Shown here: positions 41,968-52,000 of the stretch, in pieces | Numbering within the stretch: position 1 is the first letter of the stretch | Layout: every line of letters starts with the position of its first letter | Origin: JBMOUD01 sp049319665 | Lineage (GTDB): Bacteria > Pseudomonadota > Gammaproteobacteria > Enterobacterales > Enterobacteriaceae | DNA length: 64,000 nt | Reading direction: 5' to 3' | Assembly: GCF_049319665.1 (NCBI RefSeq) | Contig: NZ_JBMOUD010000019.1 | Span: 10,410-74,409 of the forward strand | Program-made: the position numbers and the translations under genes | Notes under the pieces: model-generated | The model's database searches: none | Seen by the model: only the letters and a program-made list of their open reading frames with translations | What the model was told of the DNA's origin: nothing

Positions 41968-42495
41968 GTGATCGATGATGATGGCTACCGCCCGAATGTT
42001 GGTATCGTAATCTGTGACAAGCAGGGGCAAGTGTTATGGGCCCGGCGATATGGACAGCACTCATGGCAGTTTCCGCAAGGGGGGATTAACCCCGGCGAAA
42101 CCCCAGAGCAAGCCATGTATCGTGAATTGTTTGAGGAAGTGGGTTTAAACAGAAAGGATGTTCGTATTCTGGCTTCGACCCGCAACTGGTTGCGCTATAA
42201 ATTGCCAAAACGTTTGGTGCGTTGGGACACAAAGCCGGTGTGTATCGGCCAAAAGCAAAAATGGTTTCTGCTGCAACTGATGTGTAATGATGCTGACATC
42301 GATATGCAACGTAGTAGTACACCTGAGTTTGATGGTTGGCGCTGGGTGAGTTTCTGGTATCCGGTGCGTCAAGTCGTGTCATTTAAACGCGATGTGTACC
42401 GCCGGGTAATGAAAGAGTTTTCCACAACCGTGATGCCGTTACAGGAATTACCTGTTAACAGGACACCACCCGCTTACCGCCGTAAAAGAGGCTAA
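41968..42495 (+). CDS. rppH: RNA pyrophosphohydrolase RppH
   Basis: 175 residues starting with GTG 41968 (IDDDGYRPNVGIVICDKQGQ follows), preceded by TTGAGG; E. coli has 176. The Nudix box runs from about residue 38 to 60 (GGINPGETPEQAMYRELFEE, then VG) with the essential glutamates in RELFEEVG. It removes pyrophosphate from the 5' end of mRNA and so triggers RNase E decay. The C-terminal YRRKRG tail is conserved. It is followed 11 bp later by ptsP, with which it forms an operon. Confidence 0.98.
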   Translation: MIDDDGYRPNVGIVICDKQGQVLWARRYGQHSWQFPQGGINPGETPEQAMYRELFEEVGLNRKDVRILASTRNWLRYKLPKRLVRWDTKPVCIGQKQKWFLLQLMCNDADIDMQRSSTPEFDGWRWVSFWYPVRQVVSFKRDVYRRVMKEFSTTVMPLQELPVNRTPPAYRRKRG

Positions 42496-42506
42496 ATTAC
42501 CAAGAA

Positions 42507-44753
42507 ATGCTTACGCGTTTGCGAGAAATTGTTGAAAAGGTCGCGATGGCATCCAGCCTTACTGATGCGCTGGATGTATTGGTCAATGAAACCTGTCAGG
42601 CGATGGACACAGAAGTGTGTTCTATCTATCTGGCAGATAACGACCGTCGTTGCTATTACCTGATGGCGACGCGAGGTTTGAAAAAGCCTCGTGGGCGTAC
42701 TATTGCTCTGGCATTTGACGAAGGTATTGTCGGGCTAGTGGGGCGTCTTGCCGAGCCTATCAACCTCGCTGATGCGCAAAGCCACCCGAGCTTTAAATAT
42801 ATTCCCCAGGTAAAAGAAGACCTGTTCCGCTCATTCTTGGGTGTGCCGATTATTCATCGCCGCCAGCTACTGGGCGTATTGGTCATCCAGCAGCGTGAAC
42901 ATCGCCAGTTTGATGAAGGGGAAGAGTCCTTCATGGTGACGCTCGCGACACAAATGGCGGGGATCCTTTCTCAAGCGCAGCTTAATGTGCTTTATGGCCG
43001 TTTTCGCCAGACGCGAGTTCGTGCACTGGCCGCCTCTCCGGGGGTCGCGATTGGTATTGGTTGGCAAGATAGCAACCAGCCTTCGCTTGATAATGTTTAT
43101 ATGGCCTCGACGCTAGATACTGAGCGCGAGCGTGAACGTTTAACTCGTGCCTTAGAAGATGCGGGCGCTGAGTTCCGACGTTTCAGTAAACGTTTTACCG
43201 CCAGCGCACAAAAAGAAAGTGCGGCTATATTCGACCTTTATTCCCACCTGCTCAATGATGCGCGCCTCAAACGTGAATTATTCTCTGAGGTGGATAATGG
43301 CGCGGTAGCCGAGTGGGCCGTGAAAAAGGTGGTGGAGGAATTCGCTGCCCAATTTGCCAGCCTGCAAGATACTTATTTACGTGAGCGTGCCAGCGATTTA
43401 CGTGCGTTAGGTCAGCGCCTGGTCTTCCATCTCGACGATAATTTCCAGGGGGAGACGCAGTGGCCTGAACACTTTATCCTGGTCGCCGACGAACTTACCG
43501 CAACGTTACTGGCTGAAGTGCCGCAAGAGCGTTTGAAAGGCGTGGTGGTGCGAGACGGTGCCGCCAACTCGCATGCTGCGATTTTGGTACGTGCGATGGG
43601 CGTGCCAACGGTAATGGGGGCAGATATCCAGCCTTCGCTGCTCAACCAGCGCCAGCTGATCGTTGACGGCTACCGTGGCGAGTTATTGATCGACCCTGAG
43701 CCGGTATTAGTTAAAGAATATAAACGCTTAATCAGCGAAGAAATCGAGCTGAGTGAGCGAGCTGAAAACAATGTTGAGCAGCCTGCTGTATTCCAGAGTG
43801 GTGAGCGGGTTCAGGTAATGCTCAATGCCGGGCTGAGTGCCGATCACGAAAAACTCTTTGGTGGTCGTGTCGACGGTGTTGGCTTATACCGCACAGAAAT
43901 TCCGTTTATGTTGCAAAGTGGCTTCCCTTCTGAAGAAGAGCAAGTCGCGCAATATCAAGGGATGTTGCAGCTGTTCCCGGCGAAACCGGTTACTTTGCGT
44001 ACGCTGGATATCGGTTCTGATAAGCAATTGCCTTACATGCCAATCAGTGAGGAAAACCCTTGCTTGGGCTGGCGTGGTATTCGTATCACCCTTGACCAAC
44101 CCGAAATATTTTTGATCCAATTGCGCGCAATGCTGCGTGCTAATGCGGCGACAGGTAATTTGGGGATCTTGTTACCGATGATCACCAGCCTGGAAGAGAT
44201 CGACGAAGCTCGCCGTTTGATCGACCGTGCCGCGCGTGAAGTGCAAGAGTCTTTGGGCTATGACCTGCCAAGGCCACGGATTGGTATCATGATTGAAGTA
44301 CCGTCAATGGTATTTATGTTGCCTGCATTAGCAAGCCGGGTTGATTTTATCTCGGTAGGGACTAACGACTTGACGCAATACATGCTGGCAGTAGATCGCA
44401 ACAACACAAGGGTTGCTGGTTTATATGATAGCCTGCATCCGGCGATGCTACGCGTGTTGAAACACATCAATACCGAAGGCAATGCCAGTGGTCTTGACGT
44501 GAGTTTATGTGGCGAGATGGCCGGTGATCCTATGGGAGCATTGTTGCTGGCTGGTATGGGATACCGCAGCTTTAGTATGAATGGCCGCAGTGTCGCGCGT
44601 ATCAAATACCTGTTTAGACATATTGATTTGGCCGATGCGCAGGAGCTAGCTCAGCAGGTGCTGCAAGCACAATTTACGACAGATGTTCGCCACATGACCT
44701 CTGCTTTTATGGAGCGACGTGGGCTCGGCGGATTGATTCGCGGCGGAAAATAG
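42507..44753 (+). CDS. ptsP: PtsP, phosphoenolpyruvate-protein phosphotransferase of the nitrogen PTS (EI-Ntr)
   Basis: 748 residues, identical to E. coli length. An N-terminal GAF domain (about 17-150) senses nitrogen status (glutamine and 2-oxoglutarate). The phosphorylated histidine H356 lies in GAANSHAAILVRAMGVP. The C-terminal PEP-binding barrel carries GVGLYRTEIPFM (about 455), LRTLDIGSDKQLPY, and VGTNDLTQYMLAVDRNN (about 618). It passes phosphate from PEP to NPr and EIIA-Ntr, regulating potassium uptake and stress responses. It is cytosolic and in operon with rppH. Confidence 0.98.
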   Translation: MLTRLREIVEKVAMASSLTDALDVLVNETCQAMDTEVCSIYLADNDRRCYYLMATRGLKKPRGRTIALAFDEGIVGLVGRLAEPINLADAQSHPSFKYIPQVKEDLFRSFLGVPIIHRRQLLGVLVIQQREHRQFDEGEESFMVTLATQMAGILSQAQLNVLYGRFRQTRVRALAASPGVAIGIGWQDSNQPSLDNVYMASTLDTERERERLTRALEDAGAEFRRFSKRFTASAQKESAAIFDLYSHLLNDARLKRELFSEVDNGAVAEWAVKKVVEEFAAQFASLQDTYLRERASDLRALGQRLVFHLDDNFQGETQWPEHFILVADELTATLLAEVPQERLKGVVVRDGAANSHAAILVRAMGVPTVMGADIQPSLLNQRQLIVDGYRGELLIDPEPVLVKEYKRLISEEIELSERAENNVEQPAVFQSGERVQVMLNAGLSADHEKLFGGRVDGVGLYRTEIPFMLQSGFPSEEEQVAQYQGMLQLFPAKPVTLRTLDIGSDKQLPYMPISEENPCLGWRGIRITLDQPEIFLIQLRAMLRANAATGNLGILLPMITSLEEIDEARRLIDRAAREVQESLGYDLPRPRIGIMIEVPSMVFMLPALASRVDFISVGTNDLTQYMLAVDRNNTRVAGLYDSLHPAMLRVLKHINTEGNASGLDVSLCGEMAGDPMGALLLAGMGYRSFSMNGRSVARIKYLFRHIDLADAQELAQQVLQAQFTTDVRHMTSAFMERRGLGGLIRGGK

Positions 44754-45106
44754 TTCTCAATGCAGATGATACTAAAGCTGTTTTATTACAAATAATTAAA
44801 AGGAAAATGCCGCCAAGGCCATAGAGAAACTGACCTTGGTGCTGCTAAGGTTTCATCTGTCGTATCTTGGGACTTTTCTTTACATTACTTTCCTTTAACG
44901 CTGCCCTGAGCCTAATTCAATTGTGCTATCATTCGCATCCTGCAGACCCTTAACACTCTTCGCAGCGACCGTATTACGTTGAAATAAGGCAGTAAATACG
45001 TTTTTTGGGCGAAATTGTTATTTCCTGACGTTGAATTTGTGTTTTCACCTGCGTGCAATGCGGTGGAGGCTTCTTGGCTAAAATAATCAACAAGTTGTGG
45101 TGATAG
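44754..45106. other. Intergenic region between ptsP and lgt
   Basis: About 350 bp without a gene. It has an imperfect dyad CCAAGG...CCTTGG (44813-44839), which may end ptsP transcription, and no T-tract. The lgt promoter must lie in the rest; I could not fix it. Confidence 0.4.
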
Positions 45107-45976
45107 ATGAGTAATAGCTATCTGGCGTTTCCCAAGTTTGATCCGGTCATTTTCTCTGTAGGTCCGGTCTCTCTACACTGGTACGGATTGATGTACCTGG
45201 TTGGCTTTATTTTTGCCATGTGGTTGGCAACCCGTCGTGCCAACAAACCGGGCAGCGGATGGAAAAAAGAAGAAGTGGAAAACTTGCTCTATGCTGGTTT
45301 TCTCGGTGTATTCATCGGTGGCCGAGTCGGCTATGTGTTGTTCTATAACCTGCCGCTATTCCTCGATAACCCACTGTATTTGTTTAAGGTATGGGACGGT
45401 GGAATGTCCTTCCACGGTGGTTTGTTGGGTGTGATCACCGTGATGTTGATTTTCGCTCGCCGTACTAAGCGTTCTTTCTTCCAGGTTTCTGACTTTATTG
45501 CCCCATTGGTTCCTTTTGGTTTAGGCGCCGGTCGCTTGGGTAATTTCATTAATGGCGAGCTGTGGGGCCGTGTTACTACTGATGTGCCTTGGGCGATGCT
45601 ATTCCCAGGTTCTCGTCAGGAAGATATTGCTATAGCCGCTGCTGATCCAAAATGGTTGCCGCTGCTTAATCAATACGGCGTGTTGCCGCGTCATCCATCA
45701 CAAGTTTATGAATTGCTGCTTGAAGGCGTTGTGCTGTTTATCATTCTCAACGTATTCATTCGCAAGTCTCGTCCTGTTGGTAGTGTGTCTGGCCTGTTCT
45801 TGATCGGCTACGGTGCATTCCGCATCATCGTCGAATACTTCCGCCAGCCTGATGCTCAGCTTGGCCTGTTTGACGGCATTATCAGCATGGGACAAATTCT
45901 CTCTATTCCTATGATTGTCTTCGGACTGATTATGGTTATCTGGGCTTACCGTCGCCCGCAGAAACAATTGTCGTGA
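45107..45976 (+). CDS. lgt: Prolipoprotein diacylglyceryl transferase
   Basis: 289 residues with seven membrane helices; E. coli has 291. It attaches diacylglycerol from phosphatidylglycerol to the lipobox cysteine, the essential first step of lipoprotein maturation. H103 in WDGGMSFHGG and the Lgt signature GAGRLGNFINGELWGR (about 140-155, with the essential Arg) are present. HPSQLYE-type motif appears as HPSQVYELLLEG. Several lipoproteins in this window (two efflux channels, an adaptor, YgdR) are its substrates. thyA follows after 6 bp; in E. coli the pair is also co-transcribed. Confidence 0.98.
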   Translation: MSNSYLAFPKFDPVIFSVGPVSLHWYGLMYLVGFIFAMWLATRRANKPGSGWKKEEVENLLYAGFLGVFIGGRVGYVLFYNLPLFLDNPLYLFKVWDGGMSFHGGLLGVITVMLIFARRTKRSFFQVSDFIAPLVPFGLGAGRLGNFINGELWGRVTTDVPWAMLFPGSRQEDIAIAAADPKWLPLLNQYGVLPRHPSQVYELLLEGVVLFIILNVFIRKSRPVGSVSGLFLIGYGAFRIIVEYFRQPDAQLGLFDGIISMGQILSIPMIVFGLIMVIWAYRRPQKQLS

Positions 45977-45982
45977 GGTAAA

Positions 45983-46777
45983 ATGAAACAGTATCTGGAT
46001 TTAATGCAAAAAGTGCTTGATGAAGGCACACCAAAAGCTGACCGTACCGGTACCGGCACCTTGTCGATTTTTGGTCATCAGATGCGTTTCAATCTGCAAG
46101 ATGGCTTTCCATTGGTGACAACCAAGCGTTGTCACCTGCGCTCGATCATTCACGAGTTGTTATGGTTCCTGAAAGGCGAAACCAATATTGCTTACCTGCG
46201 TGACAACAAAGTCACTATCTGGGACGAGTGGGCCGATGAAAACGGCGACCTTGGCCCTGTTTATGGTAAGCAATGGCGCGCTTGGGGTGCCTCTGATGGC
46301 ACACAGATTGATCAGCTTGCTAAAGTGCTCACGCAACTGAAACAAGACCCAGACTCTCGCCGTATTATTGTTTCGGCTTGGAACGTGGGTGAGCTGGACC
46401 AAATGGCTTTGGCGCCTTGCCATGCGTTTTTCCAGTTCTATGTGGCGAATGGCAAGCTGTCTTGTCAGCTCTATCAACGCTCTTGCGATATCTTCCTGGG
46501 TTTGCCATTCAACATTGCTAGTTATGCGCTGCTCGTACATATGATGGCGCAACAATGTGATTTGGAAGTTGGCGATTTTGTCTGGACAGGTGGTGATACC
46601 CATCTTTACAGCAATCACCTGGAACAAACGCATCTACAATTAAGCCGTGAACCTCGCGCCTTACCAAAATTGATAATCAAACGTAAGCCAGATTCGCTGT
46701 TTGATTACAACTTTGAAGACTTCGAGCTGGAAGGTTATGACCCGCATCCGGCGATTAAAGCCCCGGTTGCTATCTAA
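45983..46777 (+). CDS. thyA: Thymidylate synthase
   Basis: 264 residues, same length as E. coli. It methylates dUMP to dTMP using methylene-tetrahydrofolate. The catalytic Cys146 is in MALAPCHAFFQFYV. The dUMP-phosphate arginines appear in LYQRSCDIFLGLPFN and DSRRIIVSAWNV. The end PHPAIKAPVAI is invariant in the family, with the C-terminal residue closing the active site. Ribosome-binding site GAGGTAAA overlaps the lgt stop. A strong terminator follows at 46801. Confidence 0.99.
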   Translation: MKQYLDLMQKVLDEGTPKADRTGTGTLSIFGHQMRFNLQDGFPLVTTKRCHLRSIIHELLWFLKGETNIAYLRDNKVTIWDEWADENGDLGPVYGKQWRAWGASDGTQIDQLAKVLTQLKQDPDSRRIIVSAWNVGELDQMALAPCHAFFQFYVANGKLSCQLYQRSCDIFLGLPFNIASYALLVHMMAQQCDLEVGDFVWTGGDTHLYSNHLEQTHLQLSREPRALPKLIIKRKPDSLFDYNFEDFELEGYDPHPAIKAPVAI

Positions 46778-46800
46778 TAACTCTCTTTGTTAGTTGCTTG

Positions 46801-46832
46801 AAATCGCCTGATCTCGGTCAGGCGATTTTTTT
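46801..46832 (+). terminator. Rho-independent terminator of lgt-thyA
   Basis: An 11-bp perfect stem AAATCGCCTGA / TCAGGCGATTT with a 6-nt loop, running into TTTTTTTG, 24 bp past the thyA stop. Confidence 0.95.
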
Positions 46833-47045
46833 GTTTTATTTAACCACATCCTATTTCCTTCTCGACTATTGCTACTGATTTGCTGAGCAAAATCTAGCGC
46901 TTTGTCTGCATCATCCTTAATTTTGCCAAGCATGCCGCATCCTTAAATGTCGGTTACCTATGCTGCCGGAAAAACCTTGCGTAATGTGCCGCAAACATCA
47001 GTAAACCCGCTGGTGATAAACCCGGCTGCGCATAACATTCAGCGT

Positions 47046-47540
47046 ATGAAAAAACAGACACTGGAAAATGAACAAGGTATGACGCTGATTGAAATTATGA
47101 TGGTTTTGGGACTGATCGCGCTGTGTAGCCTGTGGATGATAAGAGGATGGCAGGGGTATCAACAGGCCTTGAAATTAGAACAAAGTGTTCAGCAATTACG
47201 TCTCTATCTGACAGGACTACAGGCTTACACCAACTGGCATAACAGCACCGCGATACTTTGGGTGCTTGATGGGGCCGGTGGATGTGTTGGTACACAAACG
47301 CCCGCGATATCTTGCCATAATGCCGGGAAAGATAGCTTCAGGTTACCGGATGAAAAAATTGAGGTCAGCCATTACAGCGAAAAAACCATGGGATTCTATG
47401 GGCGTCGCAATGCGGCGCAGGCAGGGCACATTACGCTGAAAAATGCGGCGGGAAGAATTCGAGTGGTGTTGTCTGCGCGCGGAAGAATTCGACTTTGCAG
47501 TGAAGACGAAGCGTTATTAGGTTTGCCGGTATGTCGATAA
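47046..47540 (+). CDS. ppdA: PpdA, prepilin peptidase-dependent minor pseudopilin
   Basis: 164 residues from ATG 47046, chosen to give a short type IV prepilin leader MKKQTLENEQG followed by MTLIEIMMVLGLIALCSLWM: Gly at -1, Glu at +5. An in-frame ATG at 46947 would give an untypical 44-residue leader. A hydrophobic helix follows the cleavage site; the globular part resembles E. coli PpdA (NWHNS, FYGRRNAAQAGHI, GRIRLC). It is processed by a PilD-like peptidase, acts in type II secretion/type IV pilus assembly or is cryptic. First of four coupled genes leading to recC. Confidence 0.88.
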   Translation: MKKQTLENEQGMTLIEIMMVLGLIALCSLWMIRGWQGYQQALKLEQSVQQLRLYLTGLQAYTNWHNSTAILWVLDGAGGCVGTQTPAISCHNAGKDSFRLPDEKIEVSHYSEKTMGFYGRRNAAQAGHITLKNAAGRIRVVLSARGRIRLCSEDEALLGLPVCR

Positions 47541-48133
47541 CATCCTCGCATTGTGCTGGATTCACTTTACCCGAAGTGATGCTGGCGATGGGCATTGGCG
47601 GTATGTTGCTATTAGGGTCAGCGCAAACCTTTCCTTTGTTGCGTCAACGCAGCCAGGATTTGGCGCAGCGTTTTCAGTTGGATCAATTGATGCGTCAGAC
47701 TTTGTTTACTTTGATGAAAGATTTACGACGCGCAGGTTATTGCGCAGGAACCTGTCAGGGAAAATCAGTGGTGCTCGGTCATTATCCCGGTGAGGCCAAA
47801 GACTCTTGTGTGCTGTTGGCTTTTGATCTCAACAATAATGGCCGTTGGGAGGGGACCGATCGGACCAATTCGGAATACTTTGCCTACCGCTTGCGTCAGC
47901 AGGTAATTGAAACTCAACGCGGTGTGCGCACCTGCGATGGCAGCGGTTGGGAAAGACTATTAGATCCGACAGAAGTTTCCGTTAGTCGTTTCCATATAAC
48001 GCAAACTCATTCACCTGGAAAGCCGGCCTTCTTCGTGGTCGATATTGCAGCTCATTGGCGTCAAAAAACGGCTGTTGAAGATGATGTTATGCCAATGGAA
48101 ATCAAACAGATGATTGCCGGGCAAATACTATGA
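47531..48133 (+). CDS. ppdB: PpdB, prepilin peptidase-dependent minor pseudopilin
   Basis: 200 residues (E. coli 187). Leader MSITSSHCAG, then FTLPEVMLAMGIGGMLLLGS with Gly(-1) and Glu(+5): a type IV prepilin-like signal. A PilW/GspJ-like globular domain has RDLRRAGYC-type motif (LMKDLRRAGYC, about 61-71) and two cysteines. It overlaps ppdA by 10 bp and the next gene by 4 bp. It probably helps prime pilus or pseudopilus assembly with PpdA and PpdC. Confidence 0.9.
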   Translation: MSITSSHCAGFTLPEVMLAMGIGGMLLLGSAQTFPLLRQRSQDLAQRFQLDQLMRQTLFTLMKDLRRAGYCAGTCQGKSVVLGHYPGEAKDSCVLLAFDLNNNGRWEGTDRTNSEYFAYRLRQQVIETQRGVRTCDGSGWERLLDPTEVSVSRFHITQTHSPGKPAFFVVDIAAHWRQKTAVEDDVMPMEIKQMIAGQIL

Positions 48134-48615
48134 GCGGCAAAGCAATAGATAGCCAGATTCGTCAACGGGGAAGCGCGATGATCTTGAGCGTAATGATGAT
48201 GATGGGATTAGGTTTATTGGCACTGAATACGCTTAATCAACATCTTAACAGTGCATTAGCCTTAACTGGCCAGGAACACCGCTATTTGCTCGCCTGGCAG
48301 CAGGCGGCTTCATCATTAAGTTGGGGGGCGTCACAACGTTGGTTGTTATCGACAACCCCAGCATGGCAATGCCAATCTTTAACTACTGGGCCAGCTGCCG
48401 ATAATCCATTACGCAGCTGTGTTCGTCCGGCTCATCACCCCGGAATTTTTATTCTAAAAGGCGAGGGGCAGTTGCTAGAAGGGGAAGTCCCGTTGGTGCT
48501 ATACCAATTGGCAAGCCACAATAAACCGACGGCAGGGCGTGTAATTTTTACGCCATTAAAAGGCGGCTGGGTTGATTTTTGTCCTTTACCTAATCCAAGG
48601 GGCTGCGATGAATAA
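48130..48615 (+). CDS. ygdB: YgdB, DUF2509 family minor-pilin-cluster protein
   Basis: 161 residues. N-terminal RQRGSAMILSVMMMMGLGLL is a PilX-like hydrophobic segment lacking the canonical +5 glutamate. Two cysteine pairs occur in the C-terminal half, and the end reads GWVDFCPLPNPRGCDE. It overlaps ppdB by 4 bp (ATGA) and ppdC by 8 bp, in the same gene order as E. coli. Function unproven; by position it is the PilX/GspK-like member of the minor pilin set. Confidence 0.9.
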   Translation: MSGKAIDSQIRQRGSAMILSVMMMMGLGLLALNTLNQHLNSALALTGQEHRYLLAWQQAASSLSWGASQRWLLSTTPAWQCQSLTTGPAADNPLRSCVRPAHHPGIFILKGEGQLLEGEVPLVLYQLASHNKPTAGRVIFTPLKGGWVDFCPLPNPRGCDE

Positions 48616-48973
48616 TCTTGGGCCTGCGCCGCAACAACGAGGATTTAGCCTGCCGGAAGCGCTGATTGCGGTATTCTTGCTCAGCGTATCACTCCTTGGG
48701 CTGCTACAGTACTATCAAGCACTAAGCACAGGTTTCACTCGCCAGTGGCAGTTTCGACAAGCATGGTCGCAGGCGCAAAATTTGCTTGAGGCTTATGTCG
48801 TTACCGGGAAAAACCTGCCGTTATCATCATGGCCTTCCTTGCCGGGTTGGCACGGGCAGATTATCACCACAGAAGCCACCAGTGAATGTATAAAAGCAAC
48901 GGCTCAAGTACAGACACCCGGGCAATATCGTGTAGAACTTAGTCGATGGTTATGTAAGTCGGCGGCAGACTGA
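48608..48973 (+). CDS. ppdC: PpdC, prepilin peptidase-dependent minor pseudopilin
   Basis: 121 residues from ATG 48608, which overlaps the ygdB stop. Leader MNNLGPAPQQRG followed by FSLPEALIAVFLLSVSLLGL: Gly(-1), Glu(+5). PilV/GspI-like small pseudopilin; QAWSQAQNLLEAYV is its conserved helix. It completes the ppdA-ppdB-ygdB-ppdC set. recC begins 94 bp downstream, as in E. coli. Confidence 0.9.
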   Translation: MNNLGPAPQQRGFSLPEALIAVFLLSVSLLGLLQYYQALSTGFTRQWQFRQAWSQAQNLLEAYVVTGKNLPLSSWPSLPGWHGQIITTEATSECIKATAQVQTPGQYRVELSRWLCKSAAD

Positions 48974-49067
48974 CTTTAATGTCATTTTTACCACTAATAT
49001 CCGCCTCATTTGCAATAAGATAGCGGGTGATTACAGACAGTCACTTTTAGGTCTCAAGGATGCGGTT

Positions 49068-52000
49068 ATGTTTACGGTTTATCACTCCAATCAATTAGAT
49101 ATTCTAAAAACGCTGACTACAGCGCTGATTGAAGGTCGTCCATTAGCCGATCCTTTCCAACAGGAAGTGATTCTGGTACAGAGCCCGGGGATGGCGCAGT
49201 GGCTGCAAATGGAATTAGCGCAAGAAATTGGCATTGCCGCCAATATTGCTTTCCCTCTGCCTGCGACCTTTATCTGGGATATGTTCACTAAGGTTTTGCC
49301 GGGTATTCCCAAAGAGAGCGCCTTTAGTAAAGACGCGATGACTTGGAAACTCATGTGGTTGCTACCGGGTAAGTTACCAGAGGATGAGTTTGTCCCGCTG
49401 CGTAATTATCTGACTGATGATAGTGATAAGCGCAAAATTCACCAGTTGGCTGCTCGCGTAGCCGACTTGTTCGACCAATATCTGGTTTATCGCCCGGAAT
49501 GGCTGAAAACGTGGCAGCAAGGGCGTTTGGTTGATGACTTAGACAGCGCACAGCAGTGGCAAGCGCCGTTATGGCGTGCGCTGTGTGAATACACAGAGGA
49601 ACTACAGCAGTCTGAATGGCACCGTGCCAACTTATATGAGCGCTTTATTGAGCAATTACAGCGAGCTAAAAGTACGCCGGTTGGCCTGCCATCGCGGGTA
49701 TTTATTTGTGGTATTTCAGCGTTACCACCGGTTTATCTGCAAGCATTGCAGGCGCTGGGCCGACATATTGATATTCACCTGATGTTCACCAACCCTTGCC
49801 GCTATTATTGGGGCGACATCCAGAATTATGCTTTTCTTGCCCGCTTACAAAGCCGCAAGCGTCGCCACTATAAAAATGCGCAGGAAACGTCGCTATTTCG
49901 AGACCCGCAGCAGGCTGAACAGCTGTTTAATGAGGAAGGCGAGCAAAATGTTAATAATCCTCTTCTTGCCTCATGGGGCAAGTTAGGGCGAGATCATCTT
50001 TATTTACTCTCGCAAGTTGACGATATTCAAGAAGTACAGGCATTTGTTGATACCGCAGACGGGTTGCTATTGCATGCAATCCAGCAAGATATGCTGGATC
50101 TTGAAGATCATGCGGTGATCGGTATGACGCAAGAAACGCTTAACAGCAGTCACACCAAACGTATCCTCGAGTCTGAAGACGCCTCTATTACTCTGCACGT
50201 CTGTCATAGTGCGCAACGTGAAGTCGAAGTGCTGCATGATAATTTACTGGCGATGATGGATGAAAATCCGCAGCTTACGCCGCGCGACATTATTGTGATG
50301 GTTGCCGATATTGATAGCTATGCGCCTTATATTCAGGCGGTATTCGGCAATGCGCCCGGCGATCGTTATTTACCTTTTGCACTCTCAGACCGTAAAGCCA
50401 GCCAGTCACACCCGGCGTTACAAGCTTTTATCTCGCTGCTTGATTTACCGCAAAGCCGTTTTACCTCAGAACAAGTGCTGGCTCTGCTTGAAGTGCCAGC
50501 GTTGGCAATGAAGTTTGCCATTGATGAAGATGGGCTACGCCTGCTGCGTCAGTGGGTGGGGGAGTCAGGGATTCGCTGGGGGCTTGATGATGACAACGTG
50601 CGGGAATTGTCGCTACCTGCCACCGGCCAACACACTTGGCACTTTGGCTTGACCCGCATGCTGTTGGGCTATGCGATGGACAGCAACGTCGGCGATTGGC
50701 AAGGCGTGCTGCCTTACGATGAATCGACCGGACTTGTGGCTGAGTTAGCAGGGCATTTGGCCGAGCTATTAATGCAGCTTAGCCGCTGGCGGCAAACGCT
50801 CTCACAGCCGCGAGAATTAAGTCAATGGTTGCCGCTATGTCAGGAATTACTCGGGACGTTCTTCTCGCCTGAAGGCGAAACCGAAGTTGCATTGGCGTTG
50901 ATCGAACAACAGTGGCAAAAGGTTCTCAGTCAAGGTGTGGCTGCTCGTTATCCTGATGTGGTGCCGCTATCTATCATCCGCGATGAGCTAGCCTCTCGTT
51001 TGGACCAAGAGCGTATCAGCCAGCGTTTTTTGGCCGGGCCAATCAACTTCTGTACCTTGATGCCGATGCGTTCTATTCCTTTTAAAGTGGTTTGTCTGTT
51101 AGGCATGAACGATGGTATTTACCCGCGTACCTTGCCGCCGCTAGGTTTTGACTTGATGGCAAAGCAGGTCAAACGTGGGGATCGTAGCCGCCGTGATGAT
51201 GACCGCTATCTCTTCCTCGAAGCGCTGCTTTCTGCGCAAAATAAGCTTTATATCAGCTACATTGGTCGTTCGATTCAGGATGATAAAGAGCGTTTCCCGT
51301 CGGTTCTGGTGACCGAATTGCTTGAATACATTGGTCAGAGTTATTGCTTAGCAGATGACCGTGATCTCAGTGCTGACGAGAGCGCGGTTCGCGTTGAGCA
51401 ACACTTGGTGCAGTGGCATCCGCGCACGCCTTTTGACGCGGATAACTTTGATCTCAGTAATCCTTCACAAAGCTATGCCGCAGAATGGCTGGCTGCTGCG
51501 GGCTATCAAGGAGAAATGGCGACTGATTTTACTCAGCCTTTGCCAGATAACGATGTGCAGGAAGTGACACTAGAAAACCTGCTGCGTTTTTATCGCCATC
51601 CTATCAAGGCTTTTTTCCAGATGCGCCTGAACGTCAGCTTTATTCTTGAAGAGACTGAATTGCCAGATGAAGAGCCCTTTGTTCTGGATAACCTCAGCCG
51701 TTATCAGTTCAACACTCAGTTGCTAAACACGCTAATTGAGCAACAGGATCCGCAGCAGTTATTTAGCCGAGTGAAAGCATCAGGCGGCCTGCCGTATGGC
51801 GCATTCGGTGAGATTTATTGGAACAAACAGTCCGAGGAAATGCTCGATCTGGCTGAGCTGGTACGTGATGAGCGTGGCGAAAGCCAAAGCCTGGAAATTA
51901 ATTTAACGGTAGCTGGCGTCAAGCTAAGCGGCTGGCTACATCAGGTTCAGTCGGACGGCTTATTACGCTGGCGACCGGCTGCACTGTTGGCGCGGGACGG

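Noticed and set aside
41702..41971. 89-residue plus-strand open frame before rppH
   Set aside because: Falls in the DnaA-box region, has no ribosome-binding site, and ends inside the rppH start.
46160..46633. 157-residue open frame on the minus strand
   Set aside because: Antisense to the invariant core of thyA.
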